This document shows positions 1 to 6,866 of a DNA stretch of 64,000 nucleotides, in pieces (position 1 is the stretch's first letter; each line of letters opens with the position of its first letter). The DNA is from Bradyrhizobium lablabi (GTDB taxonomy: Bacteria; Pseudomonadota; Alphaproteobacteria; Rhizobiales; Xanthobacteraceae), in contig NZ_LT670844.1 in the NCBI RefSeq assembly GCF_900141755.1, forward strand, positions 7,164,501 through 7,228,500. The letters run 5' to 3'. The position numbers and the translations under genes were made by a program. The notes beneath the pieces are model-generated. The model searched no databases. It saw nothing but the letters and a program-made list of their open reading frames with translations, and was not told the origin of the DNA.

Positions 1-441
1 ATGCTGGTTGCACAGCAACCGCACTTTGGATTTGGGCTGTTCGGCAACAACGTTTGGTAAGAACCAGCTGGTAAGCTGGGTGTTTAGCGCGGCGGTTTTG
101 CGCCGACCTTCGTTCTCGCCCCGCATCCTCTGAGTTTGTTCGCCGCTATCAGATGCCGCCAGGCAGTTCGATGCCTGCTTCCATCAAATCGCGAAGGAAT
201 TTCCGCACCAGCAGCATGTTGGTTTCTTGCAGCACCGCGGGTCCTACCCAATATGGGTATGGCGACGGTCTCGCAGCGTCAATAGCGACTTGTGAGCGGA
301 ATGATTTTCTCCGATAGATCACTGAGTTGCCGTGTGCGCAATTGGGCACGCGCCCTGGAAGCGCCGAGCCGACACTCGTCCCGCTTCAATTTACTGAATG
401 GCTTACGATTCCCGATTCGGCATTTCGAATGGTTGGACCAC
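1..441. other. Left-edge region without a secure gene
   Basis: An open frame on the plus strand runs from the first base to a TAA at 58-60 and ends in GLFGNNVW. It could be the last residues of a gene that begins outside the window, but nothing else supports it. A 66-codon minus-strand frame (149-349) ends in a plausible peptide but has no ribosome site and no family I recognise. The rest of the stretch up to the ATG at 442 shows no convincing coding or RNA signal. Confidence 0.3.
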
Positions 442-657
442 ATGACATTCATTATCGAAGCGACAAGAGACGATCACCGCACCGCTGACATCCGTTCCAG
501 CGTCATTGATGCGGTGATATTGGCCCGGAAGCTTGCGGCGGATGGTTTTGCGGTTTCGATCAGCACACCAGCCGGGCGTCAATACGGCGCCGATCAGTTC
601 AAGCTTTTGCTGACACGCGAAAGTTTGAGCTCGCAAGGAGCGGGCGAAGCGGAATGA
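442..657 (+). CDS. Small hypothetical protein, paralogue of the 6161-6370 product
   Basis: The protein has 71 residues and begins MTFIIEATRD. The frame is open further upstream, to 292, but the ATG at 442 matches the start of a paralogue on the opposite strand at 6370 (VTFIVQATRG). The two align over their whole length: an N-terminal TFI-x-ATR strand, a middle helix rich in alanine (DAVILARKLAADG here, AAIAKGQALAEQG there) and a C-terminal (F/Y)-x-(I/V)-S/T...G..YG/YP...F..LL segment. No signal peptide or membrane segment is visible. I do not recognise a named family. The conserved pattern across two loci in one window supports real coding. Confidence 0.6.
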   Translation: MTFIIEATRDDHRTADIRSSVIDAVILARKLAADGFAVSISTPAGRQYGADQFKLLLTRESLSSQGAGEAE

Positions 658-739
658 GGGATGCGACGGCGTAGGACACCGCCGGGACCAGGGCGAGCAC
701 GAGCGGGGCGCTATCGCTGCCGTTCGGCCGCGGCCCATT

Positions 740-1228
740 TCAAGGGCTCCGAGGACGATGCTTCGAGCGGCGTTTGACCGCTTCGGTCATTTTGCCGATC
801 AAGCTCGCCATTGACTGCCGACGGCGCGTCGCGAAGTGGACCAGCGATCTGAGGTGTCCGACAAGGGGATTTCCGCTATTTTCCAGGTCGAGTTCGAATC
901 TTTCGAGCGGAAATATCATTGCACATCCCGCCGGCTCGCTATTCCTTCGCGCAAATGAGCGCGCGGAATTTTCAAACAGAAAAATCCCGCCGATCTTGCC
1001 TCTCGCATCACGGGCAACCCAAAAGCCTTCGCTGTTGCGGCCGATGAAAAATGTCGGGATGGTGTCGTTGACGATACTGGGATCGAGCGGCTGAAACGGC
1101 GCGGTAGCTATGGTGGGCTCGTCGATCGGCGAAATGCCGCAGCGCTCGCCTTCCGGCTCGATCGCAGTGGTGGAGGTTGTTGGAGCACACCGAAACAGGT
1201 TTGGGCTGGTTAGCGGCACGGCGATCAT
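740..1228 (-). CDS. Hypothetical protein with FIGRN...GFWVA motif
   Basis: From the ATG at 1228 the product is about 162 residues; the frame stays open to 1372 and the true start is uncertain because no strong Shine-Dalgarno is seen. Around residue 60 it carries TFFIGRNSEGFWVA followed by ARGKIGGIFLFENSARSFA. The same pattern (VVFIGKNRRGNWVA, then GLYGGLFVNRAQAIKYA) occurs in the product at 3494-3760, so the two are distant paralogues sharing a roughly 40-residue beta-rich module. The C-terminal third, rich in Arg and Ser, is not shared. No function is known to me. Confidence 0.55.
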   Translation of the reverse strand: MIAVPLTSPNLFRCAPTTSTTAIEPEGERCGISPIDEPTIATAPFQPLDPSIVNDTIPTFFIGRNSEGFWVARDARGKIGGIFLFENSARSFARRNSEPAGCAMIFPLERFELDLENSGNPLVGHLRSLVHFATRRRQSMASLIGKMTEAVKRRSKHRPRSP

Positions 1229-1500
1229 GGTGTCTTCGGCGGTTGCGGGCGTTCCCAAGGCACGGCCGTGGGCGAATGCGAATGATAAGCAGACGATGCC
1301 GTAGGAATGCGAGACGGGTTGGCGTCGCGCATCATAAGAAAAGTATAAGTATCGTGGGGCGAGCGGCCGCAAGGTTAATGCCTTAAGGTATTTATAGCGC
1401 GGCTATGAGAGCGCGCAGGAGGTCGTCTCGATTTCCTATGCGGTAATCTGCATCTTCGGATCGATAGCTCGCGATATGAGCTGACGATGGAGATCGGAAG

Positions 1501-1797
1501 ATGGCTCGCTCTCTTGCTGGCGGCGATGAACTTCCCGGCTTGATCCGCAACGATGGCCTTCAGAAAGGCTACAGGTTCGGCAGGATTCACGTCAGACGCG
1601 TTCGCGTGCGGACCGCCTTGAGCCGCGTTAGCGGCCGTCTGAAAGAGCTGATCGAAGCCGTCGCCGATGCGAAGCTGCGTCGGATGGAGCGCGAGCTTGA
1701 GCTTCGCGGTGCTGGTTTCGTGCGGGTCGAAGAGAGCCTTGTGGCGCGCCAATCGGCTTCGACAGCGCGTCCGCGGGGATCGAGATGGGAAAAATAG
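1501..1797 (+). CDS. Possible small hypothetical protein
   Basis: A 98-residue frame whose middle reads LSRVSGRLKELIEAVADAKL and then RRMERELELRG, a strongly amphipathic helical stretch of a kind common in short rhizobial proteins. The reverse strand has a longer but compositionally poor frame over the same bases. No clear ribosome site was found before the ATG at 1501, so the start may be further in. Called on amino-acid texture only. Confidence 0.35.
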   Translation: MARSLAGGDELPGLIRNDGLQKGYRFGRIHVRRVRVRTALSRVSGRLKELIEAVADAKLRRMERELELRGAGFVRVEESLVARQSASTARPRGSRWEK

Positions 1798-1837
1798 TCT
1801 CCACCGATTCCGGTTACCATTCCAAGAGGAGCGTCCG

Positions 1838-2005
1838 ATGCTTCGGCTTCCTTCCACCGTATCCCTTCTTATTTCCCTCCTGCGCCGCGCCCTCTGGGAC
1901 GGGTCAGCCGGGAAGTACCACCCGGAAGATCACTATATGCGTGGTCCCGGGCCGAAATGGCGGGAAAAGCATTTTGGCGACCGCACGCCCGCCGGCGGCC
2001 GGTGA
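1838..2005 (+). CDS. Small hypothetical protein, 55 aa
   Basis: The ATG at 1838 is preceded by a near-perfect Shine-Dalgarno, AAGAGGAG at 1824-1831, with six bases of spacing. The product starts MLRLPSTVSLLISLLRRALW and ends with a hydrophilic tail containing HYMRGPGPKWREKHFGDR. The N-terminal half could be an amphipathic or membrane-associated helix. It converges on the dapA-like gene at 2058. The function is unknown; the ribosome site is the main reason for calling it. Confidence 0.45.
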   Translation: MLRLPSTVSLLISLLRRALWDGSAGKYHPEDHYMRGPGPKWREKHFGDRTPAGGR

Positions 2006-2057
2006 GTGAGTCTCGGCAGACAGCTCTCCGCACGCTGCGGCCTTGCGGATTTGACCA

Positions 2058-3014
2058 CTACGATTTGGCCGCCGCATCCTCGTGAGAGCGACGCCGGCTT
2101 TCGCCGGGACCGGCGAGATCCTCGCCGATCGCCGCGATTGCGCCGGCGACCTCGGCCTTCGCGGCATCGGTGAGTTCAACGATGGGCAGGCGCGTGGCGG
2201 GTGACATGAAGCCGAGCAGGCAGAGCGCATATTTCAGCGCTGCCGGGTTCTCCCTGGAAAGTGCTGATGTCAGCGGCGCCAGCCGATGTTGCACATATCT
2301 CGCGGACTGCAGGCGCCCTTGCCTGGAGCTCGAATACATCGCCAGGCACAGATCCGGCGCGACGTTCGAAATCGTCGAGATGGAGCCATCCCCGCCATTG
2401 GCGAAATAAGCCAACGCCGTCGCATCGTCTCCGGACAACAGTCGAAAGCCTGACGGCAGCAGCGGCCGCAACCGCATCGGACGCGCAACGTCGGCTGTCG
2501 CATCTCTTAGTCCGATGAACTGTTCCGCCTCGGCGAGCCGGGCGAGGGTGTCGTCGGCGAGTTCGCGGATCGTGCGGGAGGGAATGTCGTGCAGAATGAT
2601 AGGCAGGTTGGTCGCCTCCGCGATCGCCCGAAAATGCGCATGGATGCCGGCCTGCATCGGCCTGTTGTAATAGGGCACGACCGAAAGCACCGCGTCCGCG
2701 CCGGCGCGTTCGGCGCGCCGCGTCAGTTCGATCGCGTGGCTGGTTGAATTCGACCCCGCTCCGGCAATGACGCGGACGCGGCGGCGGGCCACCTCGACGG
2801 CGACACCGACGATGCGCTGTTGCTCGACAGGCGTTAGCGTCGAGGCTTCGCCGGCGGTCTCGCAAACCACGATCGCCGGGACACGTGCGTCGATCTGACG
2901 TTCGCAAAGTTTGGCCAAGGTCGCGAGGTCGACCGCGCCGCTTTCGTCGAACGGCGTCGGAAGATCGGGGATGTAGCCCGCGAGCCAGGTAGCGGGAAAT
3001 GCCGGCGCGGCCAT
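2058..3014 (-). CDS. DapA-family (dihydrodipicolinate synthase/N-acetylneuraminate lyase) protein with Lys-to-Arg at the Schiff-base position
   Basis: The 318-residue length and layout are those of the DapA/NanA TIM-barrel aldolase family, whose members normally condense or cleave pyruvate through a lysine Schiff base. PTPF near residue 20, ETAGEASTL near 53 (canonical GTTGE-x-x-TL) and VVPYYNRP near 112 are visible. The usual G-(I/V/L)-K-(E/D)-A-(T/S) site reads GLRDAT, with Arg170 encoded by AGA (2507-2505) where the catalytic lysine should be. The first Thr of GTTGE is also Ala-like in position. The protein is therefore probably not a classical lysine-biosynthesis enzyme. It lies six bases downstream of the 3021-3464 gene and is likely cotranscribed with it. 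Confidence 0.85.
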   Translation of the reverse strand: MAAPAFPATWLAGYIPDLPTPFDESGAVDLATLAKLCERQIDARVPAIVVCETAGEASTLTPVEQQRIVGVAVEVARRRVRVIAGAGSNSTSHAIELTRRAERAGADAVLSVVPYYNRPMQAGIHAHFRAIAEATNLPIILHDIPSRTIRELADDTLARLAEAEQFIGLRDATADVARPMRLRPLLPSGFRLLSGDDATALAYFANGGDGSISTISNVAPDLCLAMYSSSRQGRLQSARYVQHRLAPLTSALSRENPAALKYALCLLGFMSPATRLPIVELTDAAKAEVAGAIAAIGEDLAGPGESRRRSHEDAAAKS

Positions 3015-3020
3015 TGGATG

Positions 3021-3464
3021 TCACGCCGCCTTTTCGATATGCCAAAAACCCTGCCGGCAGGCGGAGAGCACGAGACCCTGCTGGCACCTGACCCCGGCCT
3101 CGATCCGAAAGCCGATCTGCTCCAGGCGGGCACGGACCTTCAGGCAGAAGCCGCTTTCGCGAGAAGGGATCAGAACGGCGATCGCCGCGTTGGCGCAGAG
3201 CAGCGGCGAGATCTGGGTAAGAGCGGCCTCGATCTCGTGAAGCGAATTTTGGGAGGTGACGAGGCCGACCGAATATTGTCGCCTTGGCAGGCGGCTGGCG
3301 GTAGCTGTGGCGACGCGAATGAATCCGCGCCGCCGCAGCGCCAGACAGAGCTCCATTCGATCGGCGCCGGCGACGATCACGCGATGCAGGCTTGATAAGC
3401 GGGTGAGCCCGATCATGGTGTCCACGACCTGCTCGCCCTCGGGGACTGAATGAGGCTGAACCAT
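3021..3464 (-). CDS. Conserved hypothetical protein upstream of dapA-like gene
   Basis: The start was set at the ATG at 3464 because GGAG lies six bases before it; the frame remains open to 3497. The 147-residue product is cytosolic in appearance. It contains MIGLTRLSSLHRVIVAGAD, then ELCLALRRRGF, a pattern reminiscent of a nucleotide-binding beta-alpha-beta unit, and a central HEIEAALTQISPLLCANAAI segment. Three cysteines sit in the C-terminal half. I do not recognise the family. The six-base gap to the DapA-like gene suggests an operon of two, but gives no functional clue. Confidence 0.6.
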   Translation of the reverse strand: MVQPHSVPEGEQVVDTMIGLTRLSSLHRVIVAGADRMELCLALRRRGFIRVATATASRLPRRQYSVGLVTSQNSLHEIEAALTQISPLLCANAAIAVLIPSRESGFCLKVRARLEQIGFRIEAGVRCQQGLVLSACRQGFWHIEKAA

Positions 3465-3493
3465 TTGGCGCTCCATAACGGTCGGCCGGCTTG

Positions 3494-3760
3494 TCATGCG
3501 ACGCGCCGCGCGCTCGTGGCGGGATCGGACGAGGGGAGCTTGCCATCGATGTCGAGCTCGATCCCGCGCGACAGCTCGACGATCGTCTCCGGATGGTGGC
3601 CATTCTCGAACAGCGCGTATTTGATGGCTTGCGCGCGGTTGACGAACAGGCCGCCGTAGAGGCCGTTCTGTTCCTGGGCGACCCAGTTGCCGCGCCTGTT
3701 CTTGCCGATGAAAACGACGGTGGATGCAGCGCTTAACGATGGAGGTTCGACGAGCTTCAC
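3494..3760 (-). CDS. Small hypothetical protein with FIGKN...GNWVA motif
   Basis: A GTG at 3760 preceded by AAGGAA gives an 88-residue protein starting (M)KLVEPPSLS. Residues 15-50 carry VVFIGKNRRGNWVAQEQNGL, then YGGLFVNRAQAIKYALFENG. This matches the central module of the 740-1228 product. The tail (HHPETIVELSRGIELDID) is acidic and specific to this copy. Proteins of this texture are frequent and uncharacterised in bradyrhizobia. The gene sits 29 bases upstream of the 3021-3464 gene, so it may lead a three-gene transcript ending with the DapA-like gene. Confidence 0.6.
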   Translation of the reverse strand: MKLVEPPSLSAASTVVFIGKNRRGNWVAQEQNGLYGGLFVNRAQAIKYALFENGHHPETIVELSRGIELDIDGKLPSSDPATSARRVA

Positions 3761-4015
3761 GTTGGTATTCCTTCTCTTGACGAGCAGCGCTAGGTCCCGA
3801 CGCGGCCGGATGTTCCGCCGCTTTGTCTTGTTTGCAAATGTTCGGAGGGGAGTGATCGATCGGGAGACTGCCTTACTCATGCTCCCAATATCTTCCCGCC
3901 CGGATATGAATTCGAGGCAGGCAAGACGGCGATCTCATAAGCGCCGCATAAGCTGGCGCGAGGCTGCCCCAAACCGGGACGGTGGCGCGCGCGACGCGCG
4001 GCCGGGAAGTGCCGC

Positions 4016-4046
4016 AATAAAAAAGCCCCGGGCGATGCCGGGGCTT
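4016..4046 (-). terminator. Rho-independent terminator of the outer-membrane barrel gene
   Basis: An 8-bp perfect stem (AAGCCCCG at 4023-4030 paired with CGGGGCTT at 4039-4046) with an 8-base loop is followed, on the minus strand, by a run of Ts (As at 4016-4024 on the plus strand). It lies 26 bases past the stop codon of the barrel gene at 4072. Confidence 0.85.
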
Positions 4047-4071
4047 GGAGGTGGTGGAGAGATGGAAAAAA

Positions 4072-4845
4072 TCAGTATTTCGCGACCACCGGCGAGTCCC
4101 AGTGGAATTTGTAGTTCACGCCGACAAGCGCGGTTTGCACCCGCTGCCGCGTCAGGATGGTTTCGCCGGTAATGGCCTGGCCGGGTGTCGTGGTGAAGTG
4201 CTGCGCGAAATCATCTTCGAAGAAGATATAATTGTATTCCGCGAACACCGACCAGTTCGGCGCAAACATCCATTCGAGGCCAACGCCGACGTCCATGCCG
4301 GGCATCGTGAAGCTGCCGGAGGACTCAAACAGCGCGCCGCTTCGCAGGAAGACCGAATTGCGATTGGTCACCCACGCCATACCGCCCTTGCCGTAACCGA
4401 GCAGCGTCGGCGTCCACAAATAACCGATCCTACCGGTTGCCGTGTAGATCGCCTTGAGACTGTTGGTCTCCGTGAACCCCGGGACATCCGGAATCAAATG
4501 CCTGCCGTTGACATTGCCGAAGTCGAAGCTGCCGCCGACACCAAACACCAAATTGCTGGCCTGGAAGTCACAACCGGCCTGACCGCCTCCGACAAACCCG
4601 CTGTCGTTTTCGCGGCCGTAATTCGCGAAGGTGGGGCCGATCCCGTCCTGGCCTACCTGCGTCGTATCCATCTTGCTCCAGGCGCCGCCGACGTTGCCGC
4701 CGATGTAGCAACCAGTCCAGGGGTACACGACCGGTGCGACGACCGGCCGGGCCTTGACCGCCATGTCGGCGGCCGAGGCAACGCCGGTTGCGCCCAAGCC
4801 GACCAAAATGCCCGCGGCAAAAGCCAGTTTCAGATGTCGGTTCAT
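4072..4845 (-). CDS. Omp31/Omp25-like outer membrane beta-barrel protein
   Basis: The 257-residue product has a signal peptide (MNRHLKLAFAAGILVGLGAT, cleavage after VASA-A). The mature start ADMAVKARPVVAPVVYPWTG is typical of alphaproteobacterial small outer-membrane barrels. It continues with alternating aromatic strands and ends VVAKY, a terminal aromatic residue that fits recognition by the BAM assembly machinery. The last strands (LVGVNYKFHWDSPVVAKY) match the C-termini of the barrels at 12442 and 17274, so it is a more distant paralogue. AGGGGGAA precedes the ATG. A long AT-rich leader lies upstream and a strong terminator downstream, indicating a single-gene transcript. The function is structural or porin-like and otherwise unknown. 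Confidence 0.85.
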   Translation of the reverse strand: MNRHLKLAFAAGILVGLGATGVASAADMAVKARPVVAPVVYPWTGCYIGGNVGGAWSKMDTTQVGQDGIGPTFANYGRENDSGFVGGGQAGCDFQASNLVFGVGGSFDFGNVNGRHLIPDVPGFTETNSLKAIYTATGRIGYLWTPTLLGYGKGGMAWVTNRNSVFLRSGALFESSGSFTMPGMDVGVGLEWMFAPNWSVFAEYNYIFFEDDFAQHFTTTPGQAITGETILTRQRVQTALVGVNYKFHWDSPVVAKY

Positions 4846-5168
4846 ACATTCCCCCTGCGCGGCCCCGCGGCCAAAGAACGAGTCTTGAAGGAATTATTAA
4901 ATTGAATGTTTCGCTTGTGCGACTGCGAACTGCACGATGTGGACTGCGCAAACTCACTTTCCCCGCGCGCGTTGTACATCTGCGACATCGCAAGGCACCA
5001 AAAAAAATATAAAAATAATATAGTTCGATATCTCGCGCGTTGATTAATCACGGGAATATTAGGGGAGACGACCTTACATATCCCGACATCTCTCCGTCAC
5101 GTTTCAGCGTTGCCGGCGTGGCGCTTCAAGGCGAAGGGCGCTTTGCGATTCACCAACGAGTGTGAAAA
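4846..5168. other. AT-rich upstream region of the barrel gene
   Basis: No gene is seen. The stretch 4998-5060 is unusually AT-rich for this genome (runs of A, then AAAATAATATAG and TTGATTAATCA) and probably holds the promoter of the minus-strand barrel gene. The 18 bases at 5005-5022 are the exact reverse complement of 6011-6028. Confidence 0.5.
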
Positions 5169-5339
5169 TCATCCTCGCGCGCCGCGAAGGCGCGGCTCGA
5201 ATAGCGATGTGAGTAGATCGGCGCGGTTGGGGCGGCCGATCAGAACCACGCCATCGCCTTCGCCGACAACGGTGGTTGCCGGCGGGGCCGTGAACACATC
5301 GCCGTCGCGGCGATTGATCTGAATGACGTCGTTCGCGCC
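5169..5339 (-). pseudogene. Remnant of a TrkA-C/RCK_C regulatory domain
   Basis: The minus-strand frame ending at 5169 reads GANDVIQINRRDGDVF, TAPPATTVVGEGDGVVLIGR, then a short tail. This matches the pattern of the C-terminal half of a TrkA-C (RCK_C) domain, which binds ligands in potassium channels and Trk uptake proteins: an N-terminal strand, a P-x-x-x-T/V turn and G-D-x-x-x-x-x-G. No channel, membrane segment or Rossmann domain is encoded upstream. The frame instead runs into a 14-bp direct duplication (CGGCTCTTTGCAAA, about 5341-5368) and an AT-rich patch. It is therefore most simply a truncated relic of a potassium channel or transporter gene. Confidence 0.5.
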
Positions 5340-5460
5340 ACGGCTCTTTGCAAACGGCTCTTTGCAAATAATACGCAAGCAATATGCAAGCCACCCGGAC
5401 TGGCTGGGTCGCACCGCATTCCGAAACGTTTCGTCCCCTCGAGGCGAATACCAAAATGAA

Positions 5461-5491
5461 AACCCGCCCGAAGCTGAAATTCGGGCGGGTT
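5461..5491 (-). terminator. Strong hairpin, probable terminator
   Basis: A perfect 12-bp inverted repeat (AACCCGCCCGAA at 5461-5472 and its complement at 5480-5491) has a 7-base loop. On the minus strand it is followed by TTTTCATTTT, the better tail; the plus-strand tail (CGCTTTAGCTTA) is weaker. The gene it serves is unclear: the frame at 5608-5793 or the short frame at 5840-5962 are the only minus-strand candidates upstream. Confidence 0.65.
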
Positions 5492-5839
5492 CGCTTTAGC
5501 TTAGGGGTAAAACACGACGCCTTGTTCAAGGGCACCGCACAACAATTCTATCACCAGATTCTGCACTGCACTACAAAAGATTCTCGATCACCACACTTCT
5601 ATGCCCGTTAGACATAACGGGAGGAACATCGCTCGATCATTTCGCGCGAATGAGCGGAGCGCGATCTCAGTTTGTAGATCGGGACGGGCGTGCCACGGCA
5701 TTTGTTAACGGCGAGATCGCAGGCCGGTCTGCTCCTTGTAAGTCTTATCATCGATAAAATGATGCGCTCGCTGCGACATGTTGCAAGCCGCAACCGGGGG
5801 CATGATCAAATTGCCCAATTGGCGCGGTCCGAGCGCGCA

Positions 5840-5962
5840 TCAGAGCCGATCGCGAGTCTTCCAGACCAAAAAAACAAAAGCCGCGGTCAATCCGGCCGCG
5901 ATGAGCATCCAGTTTTGGCCTTCGAAACCGAGAAAATTGAAATGCTTGACCAAAAATTGCAC
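5840..5962 (-). CDS. Possible 40-aa single-pass membrane protein
   Basis: A short frame from a GTG at 5962 reads (M)QFLVKHFNFLGFEGQNWML, then IAAGLTAAFVFLVWKTRDRL and stop. It has an amphipathic N-terminus, one clear transmembrane helix and a positively charged cytoplasmic end, the layout of small bacterial membrane proteins. The ribosome site is weak (GGGGCGGA) and the frame has no ATG, so confidence is limited. AT-rich promoter-like sequence lies upstream at 6005-6030. Confidence 0.35.
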   Translation of the reverse strand: MQFLVKHFNFLGFEGQNWMLIAAGLTAAFVFLVWKTRDRL

Positions 5963-6160
5963 CGCGTCCGCCCCATTTTTTGGGCAGATTAATGGGTTCC
6001 GCGGCGAAAATATATTATTTTTATATTTATTTGTCAGTCCAGGCCACCGCGGCCCGCGAGCTCAATGGCGCTTCGCTTAGCGTCCTCCGACGCGGCACAG
6101 CTCTCGGAGATCGCTGCGGAGGAAGTTTGGTGGCCAGTTAGACCTTGGTAGCAAGGATGC

Positions 6161-6370
6161 TCAAAACAGTGAACGGGCGGGAAGTGCCGGACCAAGCGAA
6201 AGCAGTCTGTCGAACTCGCTGGGGTAGTAGCGGATGCCATCCGGCCCTGTGATGAAGACCTGCCAGCCCTGTTCTGCAAGGGCCTGTCCCTTGGCGATCG
6301 CGGCGGCAACGCTCAACCGTATCGTCGTCGTGCCTTCTTCGCCTCTTGTTGCCTGCACAATGAAGGTCAC
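6161..6370 (-). CDS. Small hypothetical protein, paralogue of the 442-657 product
   Basis: The GTG at 6370 was chosen because AGGGA lies five bases before it and because the resulting start, (M)TFIVQATRG, lines up with the paralogue at 442. The 69-residue product shares with it the alanine-rich central helix and the G-x-x-(V/F)-x-(I/V)-(T/S)...G-x-x-Y/Q-Y...F-x-x-LL ending. It is likely cytosolic, with no known family. The 3 x 15-bp repeat at 6499-6543 lies upstream and may belong to its promoter. Confidence 0.6.
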   Translation of the reverse strand: MTFIVQATRGEEGTTTIRLSVAAAIAKGQALAEQGWQVFITGPDGIRYYPSEFDRLLSLGPALPARSLF

Positions 6371-6498
6371 GGCAATCCCTTTTGCGCAATGCCCGATGTC
6401 GCGTTCTAGCAATTTCCGTTCCAGCGTCTTGGAGCGCGTGCGCTGTTGTTGCCGCAAGATTCATTCGTATTGCGTCGTTTCAATGTTCGAGTCGGATG

Positions 6499-6543
6499 AA
6501 AGATACTTCGATCAAAGATACTTCGATCAAAGATATTTGTATC
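6499..6543. repeat. Three tandem 15-bp direct repeats
   Basis: AAAGATACTTCGATC occurs twice in perfect tandem (6499-6513, 6514-6528), followed by a diverged third copy AAAGATATTTGTATC (6529-6543). The array sits between two minus-strand genes, upstream of the one that starts at 6370. It could be a tandem operator or simple slippage; all three units read in phase as codons on the plus strand, but no gene there is convincing. Confidence 0.8.
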
Positions 6544-6567
6544 AAACGTAAGATTTGGATCAGAACA

Positions 6568-6789
6568 TCAGACATGAGATTTCGAGCGCACCTCGATCGA
6601 CAGGCCATTTAGAAAATCCTCCAGGGCCTGCCGGCCGGCCAGTTGAGCCGCGTGATGGGAGCGGAAGCCGCCTTCCCACAATCTGACGCCCATCGGCTTG
6701 CGTTTGCGGCGTATCTCCCAGCACCAGGCGTTCTGATCGCTCCAGGAAACGGCAACGTAGAATGACCGGCGCGGCGAAGGACGGAGCAT
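6568..6789 (-). CDS. Small hypothetical protein, 73 aa
   Basis: The product reads MLRPSPRRSFYVAVSWSDQN, then AWCWEIRRKRKPMGVRLWEG, then a helix (HHAAQLAGRQALEDFLNGLS). The W/Y-rich N-terminal strand pair followed by a helix and a basic end is a recurrent architecture among uncharacterised rhizobial proteins. It has no signal peptide. It lies downstream of kdpE on the same strand, 78 bases away, so it could be cotranscribed with the kdpD-kdpE pair. No function can be assigned. Confidence 0.5.
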   Translation of the reverse strand: MLRPSPRRSFYVAVSWSDQNAWCWEIRRKRKPMGVRLWEGGFRSHHAAQLAGRQALEDFLNGLSIEVRSKSHV

Positions 6790-6866
6790 AGCGATTCTAG
6801 GCCCCTTCGGTTTGACGGAAGGGCTTTTGCGAGCGCCGGTCGTCGGCTGTGCGACACCGCATCGCT

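Noticed and set aside
149..349. 66-codon minus-strand frame near the left edge
   Set aside because: No ribosome site and no recognisable family; most of the upstream part has poor composition.
5608..5793. 61-codon minus-strand frame ending at a CCCGTTA/TAACGGG hairpin
   Set aside because: It begins at a TTG without a good ribosome site. The end (LAVNKCRGTPVPIYKLRSRS) is somewhat protein-like, but support is too thin; it may be a gene remnant.
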